Positions 6,479 to 13,243 of a DNA stretch of 23,527 nucleotides are shown in pieces (the stretch's first letter is position 1; each line of letters opens with the position of its first letter). Origin of the DNA: Oscillospiraceae bacterium (lineage in GTDB: Bacteria > Bacillota > Clostridia > Oscillospirales > Ruminococcaceae); assembly GCA_016296485.1 (NCBI GenBank), contig JAEDJF010000013.1, forward strand, positions 1-23,527, given 5' to 3'. Position numbers and translations under genes: made by a program. The notes beneath the pieces are model-generated. The model was not told the DNA's origin and did no database searches. It was given only the letters and a program-made list of their open reading frames with translations.

Positions 6479-8314
6479 TTGTCAGCCATTCCTGAAAATA
6501 TATTGAACCTTGTTCAAAAACCGGCAAGATATGCCGGCGGAGAACTTAACAGCGTAGTTAAAAATAAAAACGACGTGGCGGTGCGCTTTGCGTTCTGTTT
6601 TCCCGACCTTTATGAGGTCGGAATGAGCCACCTTGGAATGAAAATTCTTTACAGCCTTCTCAACAGCGACCCGGAGGTCTGGTGCGAGAGAGTGTACGCA
6701 CCGGATGTGGATATGGAAAAAATTCTCCGCGAGAGAAAGCTCCCGCTCTTTGCTCTTGAGAGCCGCGACTCAGTCGGAGATTTTGATATGATAGGCTTTA
6801 CTCTCCAGTATGAGCTTTCATATACTGGAATTCTCAATATGCTCGACCTTGCGGGGATCCCGGTCCGTTCCGAGGACAGGCATGAGCTCAAAAACCTTGT
6901 AGTTGCGGGCGGACCCTGCTCCTGTAACCCGGAGCCCATTGCGGACTTTATCGACCTTTTTATGCCCGGCGAGGGCGAGGAGGTCCTTCCGGAAGTGGTA
7001 AACCTCTATAAAATTGCCAAAAAAGAGGGCTGGAGCAAAGCGCAGTACCTTTCCGAAGCGGCGAAGATAGAGGGTGTTTACGTTCCGTCCCTCATTGACG
7101 TAAACTATAACGAGGACGGCACGGTCAAGGAATTTGTTCCGAAGGACACCGCGAAAATACCCGTTAAAAAACGCATTATCAAGGATCTGGACAAGGTCTT
7201 TTATCCCGACAAATTTGTCGTTCCGTTCATTGACATCGTTCACGACAGAAGTATGCTCGAGCTTATGCGCGGCTGTATCCGCGGCTGCCGTTTTTGCCAG
7301 GCGGGTTTTATTTACCGCCCGGTAAGGGACAAGCATTTTGAGACTCTTGCAAAGAATGCTCACGACCTTTGCGACAGCACAGGCTATGAGGAGCTTTCGC
7401 TCACCTCTTTGAGCACCAGCGATTATAAAGAGCTTGAGCCGCTGCTCGACGACCTTCTGAGCTGGACGGAGAAGGAGCACGTGAACCTTGCGGTTCCGTC
7501 ACTCCGCGTTGACAACTTCAGCGAAAGCCTCCTTGAAAAAATAACTAAGGTGCGAAAAAGCGGTCTTACCTTTGCGCCGGAGGCGGGAACCCAGCGTATG
7601 CGCGACGTTATCAATAAAAATGTCACGGAAGAGGAAATAATGAACACCTGTAAAACCGCATTTGAGGGCGGCTACACCTCCGTAAAGCTCTATTTTATGA
7701 TAGGACTTCCGGGAGAGACGGACGACGACGTAAGAGGAATAGTCGAGACCGCCCAGCGGGTTGTTGACCTCTATTACAGCCTTCCCACAAAACCGAAGGG
7801 CAAAGCGGTACAGGTGACCTGCAGCGTCGCGAGCTTCGTTCCGAAGCCCTTTACCCCCTTTGAGTTTGAGCCCCAGAACAGCAGGGAAGAGCTCCACAGG
7901 AAACAGGAGGTAATGCGCGCCGCCCTCCATAGCAGGAAAATAAATCTTGATTGGCACGACGCCGAAACCTCCTACCTTGAAGCGGTCCTAGCTAGAGGCG
8001 ACAGAAGAGTCGGAAAAGTAATTGAAACTGCCTGGAAAAAGGGCTGCAATTTCGACAGCTGGGACGAGCATTTCAAATTTGACACCTGGATGGAAGCTTT
8101 TGAAGAATGCGGTGTTGACCCGGAATTTTATGCTCTTAGGACGAGAAGCTATGCCGAAGTGATGCCTTGGGATATTTTCGATTACGGCGTCACGAAGAAA
8201 TTTATCATCAATGAAAACAAAAAGGCGCACGAGGGCGTAACTACGCCCAACTGCCGCCAAAAATGTTCCGGCTGCGGCGCCAACTGTCTGAAAGGGGGAG
8301 CTTGCTTTGAATGA
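6479..8314 (+). CDS. TIGR03960 family B12-binding-domain radical SAM protein
   Basis: The protein is about 611 residues from TTG at 6479. That start is preferred because AAAGGGGG (6464-6471) lies seven bases before it; an in-frame GTG at 6461 would have no RBS. An N-terminal region like the B12-binding radical SAM proteins (FPDLYEVGMSHLGMKILY) precedes the radical SAM core, whose cluster motif is CIRGCRFC (C266, C270, C273). The SAM-binding 'GG' region and TFAPEAGTQRMRDVINK are also visible. The C-terminus ends in six closely spaced cysteines (CRQKCSGCGANC then GGAC), suggesting a second metal or Fe-S site. The family is widespread in Firmicutes, usually beside a TIGR03936/DUF2344 partner as here, with overlapping stop and start. 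The reaction is not established; translation or RNA modification is sometimes suspected from its ribosomal-gene neighbours. Family assignment is strong, function open. Confidence 0.87.
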   Translation: MSAIPENILNLVQKPARYAGGELNSVVKNKNDVAVRFAFCFPDLYEVGMSHLGMKILYSLLNSDPEVWCERVYAPDVDMEKILRERKLPLFALESRDSVGDFDMIGFTLQYELSYTGILNMLDLAGIPVRSEDRHELKNLVVAGGPCSCNPEPIADFIDLFMPGEGEEVLPEVVNLYKIAKKEGWSKAQYLSEAAKIEGVYVPSLIDVNYNEDGTVKEFVPKDTAKIPVKKRIIKDLDKVFYPDKFVVPFIDIVHDRSMLELMRGCIRGCRFCQAGFIYRPVRDKHFETLAKNAHDLCDSTGYEELSLTSLSTSDYKELEPLLDDLLSWTEKEHVNLAVPSLRVDNFSESLLEKITKVRKSGLTFAPEAGTQRMRDVINKNVTEEEIMNTCKTAFEGGYTSVKLYFMIGLPGETDDDVRGIVETAQRVVDLYYSLPTKPKGKAVQVTCSVASFVPKPFTPFEFEPQNSREELHRKQEVMRAALHSRKINLDWHDAETSYLEAVLARGDRRVGKVIETAWKKGCNFDSWDEHFKFDTWMEAFEECGVDPEFYALRTRSYAEVMPWDIFDYGVTKKFIINENKKAHEGVTTPNCRQKCSGCGANCLKGGACFE

Positions 8315-8984
8315 AATGACGAATTTCACTGACGTAAGGCTTTTCTATACCAAAACGGGCAGCGCCAAATATATCTCCCACCTTGACGTTATGAGGGCGT
8401 TTCAGCGGGCGCTCAAACGCTCCAAAATTGACTTTTGGTACACCGAGGGATTCCATCCCCACCTTTATCTCACTTTCGCTCTTCCGCTCTCCCTTGGCTA
8501 TGAGAGCGTCTGCGAAACGGTGGACTTCCGCCTCGTATCTCCGATGCCCTATGACGAAATCGTAGGAAGAATCGGCGCGGTGCTGCCGGCGGGATTTAAA
8601 GCTGTGTCCGCCGCGAAGCCTGTTATGGACGCTAAAAAAATACGCTTTGCCGATTACAGCATCTTTTTCTCCGTACCGGGAAAAGACCCGGAGGAAGTGC
8701 TCGCCGAGTGGTATCGGTGCTTTTCCCGGGAAAACGTTCCGGTAATTAAAAAGACCAAGCGCGGAGAAAACGAGATAGATATTAAGCCCCATATTAAGCT
8801 TTCAAAGCTTGAGCACCGGGACGGAAGATTTGGCTTTAAAGCAAGACTTGCCGCAGGAACGGAGCTTAATATCAACCCCGAGCTTCTTTTTGAAGCCTTC
8901 AGAAATTACAGCGGGCTTTTGCCGGAGGACATTTCGGTTAAAAGAACGGCGGTTTATAACGAAAAAATGGAAAAATTCCGCTGA
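8307..8984 (+). CDS. TIGR03936 family radical SAM-associated protein (DUF2344)
   Basis: This 225-residue cytoplasmic protein shows the family's N-terminal signature: LFYTKTGSAKYISHLDVMRAF, then TEGFHPHLYLTFALPLSLGYES. It has no Cys cluster or membrane segment. In many bacteria this domain is encoded next to, or fused to, the TIGR03960 radical SAM protein, so the two likely form one enzyme system of unknown substrate. The TTG start at 8307 sits six bases after GGGGGAG (8294-8300) and overlaps the preceding gene by eight bases; ATG at 8316 is in frame but too far from the RBS. The rplS promoter follows after the stop, with no terminator in between, so some read-through into rplS is possible. 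Confidence 0.85.
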   Translation: MNEMTNFTDVRLFYTKTGSAKYISHLDVMRAFQRALKRSKIDFWYTEGFHPHLYLTFALPLSLGYESVCETVDFRLVSPMPYDEIVGRIGAVLPAGFKAVSAAKPVMDAKKIRFADYSIFFSVPGKDPEEVLAEWYRCFSRENVPVIKKTKRGENEIDIKPHIKLSKLEHRDGRFGFKARLAAGTELNINPELLFEAFRNYSGLLPEDISVKRTAVYNEKMEKFR

Positions 8985-9001
8985 TTTTTGCGAAATTATA
9001 C

Positions 9002-9030
9002 TTGCAATTATAAATCTTATATGTTATTAT
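9002..9030 (+). promoter_or_regulatory. Sigma-A promoter with extended -10 for rplS
   Basis: TTGCAA at 9002-9007, a 17-base spacer and TATTAT at 9025-9030, with TG at 9022-9023 making an extended -10. Predicted transcripts begin near 9037 and carry a leader of about 140 bases before rplS. Confidence 0.72.
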
Positions 9031-9036
9031 ATTAAA

Positions 9037-9179
9037 GCTGTCAGTATGTCTTGACAGTTCTGTCGCTTTCCCAGCGACGGGAACGGCGTTTTAAGTGTGC
9101 GCCGGGCGGACAGTCCTCTGTCATCGGATGTGTATCCGTGAGTATGAATGTCTGAAAACAAAATAGGAGGATATTTAAA
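9037..9179 (+). promoter_or_regulatory. Structured 5' leader of rplS, candidate L19 leader RNA
   Basis: Between promoter and start codon lie at least five short hairpins: CTGTCA/TGACAG (9038-9043, 9052-9057), GTCGCT/AGCGAC (9062-9067, 9073-9078), GGCG/CGCC (9085-9088, 9100-9103), GACAG/CTGTC (9109-9113, 9118-9122) and CGGAT/ATCCG (9125-9129, 9134-9138). Bacterial L19 mRNAs are known to carry autoregulatory leaders (for example the Bacillus L19 leader), so L19 feedback is a reasonable inference. Segments of the first and fourth hairpins are interchangeable, permitting alternative folds. Assignment to the known family was not tested. Confidence 0.6.
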
Positions 9180-9521
9180 ATGGATGCACTTAAACTTATT
9201 TCTCAGGATTGCCTGAGAGCTGACAAACCCGAAGTAGCAGTCGGTGATACCGTTAAGGTATACTGCAAAATCAAAGAGGGCAACAACTACAGAACCCAGA
9301 TTTTCGAAGGCGCTGTTATCGCAAAACAGCACGGCGGAATCTCTGAGTCTTTCACCGTTCGCCGCGTAGCTCACGGCTGCGGAATCGAAAGAGTTTTCCC
9401 GGTTCACAGCCCCCTTATCGAGAAAGTTGAAATCGTACGTCACGGTCGTGTAAGAAGAGCTAAACTCTACTACCTCCGCGACAGAGTCGGTAAAGCTGCT
9501 AAGGTTAAACAAGTCAGATAA
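9180..9521 (+). CDS. rplS: Large ribosomal subunit protein bL19
   Basis: This 113-residue ribosomal protein of the 50S subunit sits near the interface with the 30S subunit. Its length is typical for L19, and it has the family's strand-rich core: VAVGDTVKVYCKIKEGNNYRTQ, then FEGAVIAKQHGG, SFTVRRVAHGCGIERVFPVHSP and the basic C-terminal RRAKLYYLRDRVGKAAK. TAGGAGG at 9164-9170 precedes the ATG. It has its own promoter, structured leader and terminator, so it is mainly a single-gene unit. It lies between the radical SAM pair and rbgA; rplS followed by rbgA and rnhB is also the Bacillus order, while trmD and rpsP, often upstream of rplS, are absent here. Confidence 0.97.
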   Translation: MDALKLISQDCLRADKPEVAVGDTVKVYCKIKEGNNYRTQIFEGAVIAKQHGGISESFTVRRVAHGCGIERVFPVHSPLIEKVEIVRHGRVRRAKLYYLRDRVGKAAKVKQVR

Positions 9522-9538
9522 TTTAGCTTGCGAAAAAT

Positions 9539-9569
9539 CTCCCTCGCCTTTTGGCGGGGGAGTATTTCT
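9539..9569 (+). terminator. Rho-independent terminator after rplS
   Basis: Ten base pairs (9539-9548 with 9553-9562, including one G-T pair) close a TTTT loop, followed by a T-rich stretch TATTTCTTT. It separates rplS from the rbgA operon. Confidence 0.83.
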
Positions 9570-9584
9570 TTAACCGAAAAAAAG

Positions 9585-9593
9585 TGTTATAAT
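9585..9593 (+). promoter_or_regulatory. Extended -10 promoter element for the rbgA operon
   Basis: TG at 9585-9586, one base, then a perfect TATAAT at 9588-9593. The -35 position (around 9565-9570) overlaps the T tract of the preceding terminator and is poor, as is common for extended -10 promoters. Confidence 0.6.
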
Positions 9594-9628
9594 AATGAAG
9601 AATTGATTTAAAAGGAGGCAAAGCGCCG

Positions 9629-10501
9629 GTGGAAGAAGTAAGTATTCAGTGGTTTCCCGGTCATATGGCGAAAACAAGGCGTTTGATGAAAGAGAACCTT
9701 AAGCTCGTAGACGTAGTGGTGGAGCTTACCGACGCGAGGATTCCCTTTTCGAGCCGCAACCCGGAGATGAAAAGCCTTGTCGGCGGAAAACCGAGAATAG
9801 TAATACTCAATAAATGCGATATGGCGGACGAAACACTCACGAGCGAGTGGATAGAGCACTACAAATCAAAAGGAATAAACGCCATTGCGACGGACTGCCG
9901 CTCGGGAAGGGGACTCAACAGGCTCGCTCCCGTGGTGCGCGAGGTGCTCAAAAAAGAGCTTGAAAAGCGTGCCAGCAAAGGCATGGAGGGAAAGCCAATC
10001 CGAATGATGATAGTCGGAATCCCTAACGTCGGAAAATCCTCGTTCATTAACCGCGTTGCCGGCGGCAAGCGCGCCAAGGTTGAGGACCGTCCCGGAGTCA
10101 CAAGGGGAAAACAGTGGGTAACCCTTGAAAACGGAATAGATATGCTAGATATGCCCGGCGTTCTTTGGCCGAAGTTTGAGGACAAAACCGTCGGCGAACA
10201 CCTTGCTTTTACCGGAGCGGTAAAAGACGATATAATTGACATCGAATCGCTTGCGATGCGCCTTGCGGACCTTCTCAACAGGGAGTATCACGAACTTCTC
10301 TGCGAAAGATACAAGCTGACCGACGAGGAAACGGAGAACATCGAGCCATACGACCTTCTTGAACTTATCGGGGCGAAGCGCGGAATGAAAATTTCCGGCG
10401 GCGAAGTCAACACCGAAAGGGCGGCGGCGATGCTTCTCGACGAGTTCCGGGGCGGAAAAATAGGACGCATAACTTTGGAGAAACCGAATGAGCTTATATG
10501 A
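9629..10501 (+). CDS. rbgA: Ribosome biogenesis GTPase RbgA (YlqF)
   Basis: This 290-residue circularly permuted GTPase of the YlqF/YawG family acts in late 50S subunit assembly. The motif order is permuted as expected: G4 NKCD (61-64) comes first, then G1 GIPNVGKSS (130-138), G2 PGVT (155-158) and G3 DMPG (174-177). The N-terminal IQWFPGHMAKTRR is the family signature, and the C-terminal helical domain carries RNA-binding function. The GTG start follows AAGGAGG (9612-9618) by ten bases. The 3' end overlaps rnhB by 14 bases, and with the genes downstream it forms a compact operon behind the promoter at 9585. Length and motifs are complete. Confidence 0.95.
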   Translation: MEEVSIQWFPGHMAKTRRLMKENLKLVDVVVELTDARIPFSSRNPEMKSLVGGKPRIVILNKCDMADETLTSEWIEHYKSKGINAIATDCRSGRGLNRLAPVVREVLKKELEKRASKGMEGKPIRMMIVGIPNVGKSSFINRVAGGKRAKVEDRPGVTRGKQWVTLENGIDMLDMPGVLWPKFEDKTVGEHLAFTGAVKDDIIDIESLAMRLADLLNREYHELLCERYKLTDEETENIEPYDLLELIGAKRGMKISGGEVNTERAAAMLLDEFRGGKIGRITLEKPNELI

Positions 10502-11084
10502 ATTTGAGCACGGAAAAAGAGAGCTCGGATATAAATATATCTGCGGAGTTGACGAGGCGGGACGGGGTCCCCTTGCGGGTCCGGTTTTCGCCGCGGCGGT
10601 AATCCTTCCGGAGGATTACGAAATCGACGGGCTCAACGACAGCAAAAAACTCTCCGAGAAAAAGCGGGAAAAGCTCTATGACGAAATAATTGGGCACGCC
10701 CTTGCTTACTCGGTGCAAAGCTGCGACAACAACGTTATAGACGAAATCAATATTCTTGCGGCGACGATGCTCGCGATGAAAACCGCCGTGGAGAGCCTTG
10801 GAATTAAGCCGGACATTGTTTTTGTTGACGGCAACCGTCTTCCGAAATTGGAAGTTCCGGCGGAATACGTAATAAAGGGCGACGCGACCTCCGCGAGCAT
10901 TGCCGCAGCTTCGATTCTCGCTAAAGTGAGCCGTGACCGCTTTATGTATGAAATGGATAAAAAATATCCGGAATACTGCTTTGAGAAACATAAAGGCTAT
11001 CCGACGAAGCTGCACTACGAAAAAATAAGAGAGTTCGGTCCCAGCGAAATACACCGACTTTCTTTTCTTAAAAAGATGCACTGA
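10488..11084 (+). CDS. rnhB: Ribonuclease HII
   Basis: The 198-residue RNase HII cleaves RNA in RNA-DNA hybrids and removes misincorporated ribonucleotides from DNA. The four acidic metal ligands are present: D22 and E23 in GVDEAGRGPLAGPV, D114 in VFVDGN and D132 in IKGD. SIAAASILAKVSRD and the KHKGYPTKLHYEKI C-terminal signature confirm the family. ATG at 10488 lies seven bases behind GGAG (10477-10480) and inside the end of rbgA, so translation is probably coupled. The yraN gene follows immediately, as in many bacteria. Length is normal; no oddity seen. Confidence 0.96.
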   Translation: MSLYEFEHGKRELGYKYICGVDEAGRGPLAGPVFAAAVILPEDYEIDGLNDSKKLSEKKREKLYDEIIGHALAYSVQSCDNNVIDEINILAATMLAMKTAVESLGIKPDIVFVDGNRLPKLEVPAEYVIKGDATSASIAAASILAKVSRDRFMYEMDKKYPEYCFEKHKGYPTKLHYEKIREFGPSEIHRLSFLKKMH

Positions 11085-11094
11085 GGTGAGCGTA

Positions 11095-11484
11095 TTGGTT
11101 ACCGAAAGGCGAAGAAGAGGCAACCTCGGCGAGGACTTTGCCGCGAAATATCTTCAAAACGAGGGCTATACTATCCTTGAGCGCAATTTCAATACCAGAA
11201 TGGGCGAGATTGACATAATTGCGCAAAAGGGTAAATACATAGCTTTTGTTGAGGTAAAATCCCGGGCGGACGACTGTCTTTATTTGCCCCGGGAGGCGGT
11301 GACGCTTCCAAAGCAGAGAAAAATATGTAAAGCAGCAATGCTTTACAAGCTCCAAAAGGGCTTTACCGCGCAGCCGCGCTTCGACGTCTTTGAGGTGGTT
11401 TACGGAAAATACGACCTTGAGGTAAAAAGTTTTACACATATTGAAAATGCTTTCGGAACGGAGTCTGTAAATGGATTTTTTTGA
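11095..11484 (+). CDS. YraN/UPF0102 family protein, nuclease-like fold
   Basis: A small cytoplasmic protein of about 129 residues with the YraN pattern: RRRGNLGEDFAAKYL, then GYTILERNFNTRMGEIDIIA and FVEVKSR. The E38/D40 and E53-x-K55 arrangement is the PD-(D/E)XK nuclease-like core, so a DNA or RNA processing role is plausible but unproven. I chose TTG at 11095 because GAGGTGA (11083-11089) is placed as its RBS; a GTG at 11086, inside that RBS, is in frame and would add three residues. It sits between rnhB and the dipeptidase gene, overlapping the latter by 14 bases. Family is sure, function unknown. Confidence 0.88.
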   Translation: MVTERRRRGNLGEDFAAKYLQNEGYTILERNFNTRMGEIDIIAQKGKYIAFVEVKSRADDCLYLPREAVTLPKQRKICKAAMLYKLQKGFTAQPRFDVFEVVYGKYDLEVKSFTHIENAFGTESVNGFF

Positions 11485-12403
11485 CCTTCACTGTGATACT
11501 CTTACTACCGCTATGTTCCACAGCGCGGATTTGACGGAAAGGAACCTCGATATAAACTTTCCGATAAATCTGGATATTAAAAGGCATTGCCAGTGTTTTG
11601 CCGTTTTCTGCCCGGATACCGTCCGGGGAGAGGACGCTTTCAACTATTACACTATGGTGAAGCACTATTTCGCTGCCCAGCTTGAAAAATATCCTGAGTA
11701 TTTTGAGCAGGTACATAGCGGAAATGATATTGAAAGAATAACTTCCGCCGGAAAAACGGCGGCGATTTTTACCGTCGAGGGCGGCGCCGTCCTCGGGGGA
11801 AAACTTGAGAACGTGGAAAAACTGCATAATGACGGCGTAAAAATGATGACTCTTACATGGAATGGGGAGAATGAGCTGGGCTGCGGCTCCTCGGACCAGG
11901 ATTTCGGGCTGAAGCCTTTCGGCGTTGACGCTGTGAAAGAGATGGAGCGCCTCGGAATGGTAATCGACGTGTCACATCTTTCGGACGCAGGGCTTTCCGA
12001 CGTTTTCAAGAACGTGGGCTGCGCCGTGGCGGCGAGCCACAGCAACCTTCGCTCCGTTTGCGGACACAGGCGAAACCTTAAAGACGAGCAGTTCAGAGAA
12101 ATCGTCCGCCGGGGCGGAATAGTCGGAATAAATTTTTACAAATCTTTTTTAAACGATGACGGCGAAAAAGCGACCCTTGGAGACATGGTGAAGCATATTG
12201 AGCATATGCTCGTGCTCGGCGGGGAAAATGCGGTATGTATGGGGAGCGACTACGACGGTTGCGACGTTGTGAGCGGAATCGAGAAGTTCGGCGAAGCAGT
12301 AAAGCTCGAAAAGCTCCTTTCGGACGCTTTCGGAAGCGAAATTGCAGAAAAGATACTTTGGAAAAACGCGAACGATTTCTTTACTGAAAAAGTTTTAAAA
12401 TAA
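11471..12403 (+). CDS. Peptidase M19 (membrane dipeptidase family) dipeptidase
   Basis: This 310-residue dinuclear zinc dipeptidase resembles renal dipeptidase. The predicted ligands are all present: H7 and D9 in DLHCDT, bridging E103 in TVEGG, H169 in DVSHLS and H190 in SHSN; D260 in GSDYDG follows. The H169-H190 spacing of 21 equals that of the two zinc histidines in the human enzyme. There is no signal peptide, so it should act in the cytoplasm, probably on L-X or D-Ala-containing dipeptides. Its ATG lies inside the end of yraN with CGGAG just upstream, so it belongs to the rbgA operon, although a dipeptidase has no evident link to ribosome assembly. Family is certain; substrate unknown. 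Confidence 0.92.
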   Translation: MDFFDLHCDTLTTAMFHSADLTERNLDINFPINLDIKRHCQCFAVFCPDTVRGEDAFNYYTMVKHYFAAQLEKYPEYFEQVHSGNDIERITSAGKTAAIFTVEGGAVLGGKLENVEKLHNDGVKMMTLTWNGENELGCGSSDQDFGLKPFGVDAVKEMERLGMVIDVSHLSDAGLSDVFKNVGCAVAASHSNLRSVCGHRRNLKDEQFREIVRRGGIVGINFYKSFLNDDGEKATLGDMVKHIEHMLVLGGENAVCMGSDYDGCDVVSGIEKFGEAVKLEKLLSDAFGSEIAEKILWKNANDFFTEKVLK

Positions 12404-12444
12404 AGCCGGAACTTAGCGGCAAAGGAAAGGAGGCGAAAGGTTGG

Positions 12445-13134
12445 GTGGCAATTTGGACGATGGCGGACCTTCATCTGTCCCTTGGGACGGATAAACCCAT
12501 GGACGATTTTTACGGCTGGCGGGACTATGTGCGCCGCATCGAGGAAAGCTGGCTTGAATCCGTCGCGCCGGAGGACACGGTGGTGATTCCCGGGGACTTT
12601 TCATGGGGAATTGATTTTGAGCACGCGCTCCCGGATTTTCAGTTTATAAACTCCCTTCCAGGGAAAAAGCTCATAATGAAGGGCAACCACGATTATTGGT
12701 GGACAACGAGGACAAAGCTTGAGAAATTTTTCGAGGAAAACGGATTAACCACCGTCGATATTCTCCATAATAATTCAGTACTCCGCGAAAATACGGCGCT
12801 TTGCGGAACAAGGGGCTGGGTCTTTATGCCAAACGAGGTGCACGACGTAAAAATATCGGCAAGAGAGGCGGCTCGGCTTGAGCTTTCGCTTGCGGATTCC
12901 GAGCGTTTTCCCGAAGCGGAGAAAATAGTATTTCTTCACTACCCTCCGGTTTACGGAAACGAGCTCGTTCCGAACATTTTTGACGTGCTTATTAAACACA
13001 ATGTCAAAAAAGTTTACTACGGCCACATACACGGTGCTGCGAGAAGTATCGCGAACGAGGGCGAATATATGGGTATAAATTTTAAACTTGTGTCCGCCGA
13101 CCACCTCGGATTTAAGCTTTATCGCGTAAAATAA
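12445..13134 (+). CDS. Calcineurin-like metallophosphoesterase
   Basis: This 229-residue cytoplasmic phosphoesterase carries the full dimetal motif set: D8 and H10 (MADLHL), D51 (PGDFSW), N81-H82 (KGNHDYWW), H165 (FLHYPP) and H194/H196 (GHIHG). The GTG start follows AAAGGAGG (12426-12433) by eleven bases. Homologues in Firmicutes are annotated only as metallophosphoesterases, and the substrate (nucleotide, phosphoprotein or other phosphodiester) cannot be read from the sequence. It is the last gene of the rbgA operon, 41 bases after the dipeptidase. An AT-rich gap with a new promoter follows. No terminator is visible, so read-through into tig is possible. Confidence 0.9.
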   Translation: MAIWTMADLHLSLGTDKPMDDFYGWRDYVRRIEESWLESVAPEDTVVIPGDFSWGIDFEHALPDFQFINSLPGKKLIMKGNHDYWWTTRTKLEKFFEENGLTTVDILHNNSVLRENTALCGTRGWVFMPNEVHDVKISAREAARLELSLADSERFPEAEKIVFLHYPPVYGNELVPNIFDVLIKHNVKKVYYGHIHGAARSIANEGEYMGINFKLVSADHLGFKLYRVK

Positions 13135-13196
13135 CGAATTTTTTATAAATTTATTATAAATAATTTATTTTAATACTGGTAATTTATAAAATACTA

Positions 13197-13205
13197 TGTT
13201 ATACT
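13197..13205 (+). promoter_or_regulatory. Extended -10 promoter element for tig
   Basis: TG at 13197-13198, one base, then TATACT at 13200-13205, in a very AT-rich 109-base gap. No good -35 lies 17 bases upstream. The start point would be about 35 bases before the tig start codon. Confidence 0.58.
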
Positions 13206-13243
13206 AATCCAGTTGAAAACCGCATCTATCAGGAGGAAACATA

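Noticed and set aside
6818..7480. Minus-strand open frame of 220 codons opposite the radical SAM gene
   Set aside because: The other strand carries a clear radical SAM protein with cluster motif; this frame has no start signal or domain.
13136..13200. Runs of TTTATAAAT-like sequence before tig as a regulatory repeat or origin-like element
   Set aside because: The stretch is simply AT-rich with imperfect repeats and no DnaA boxes; it fits a promoter upstream region.
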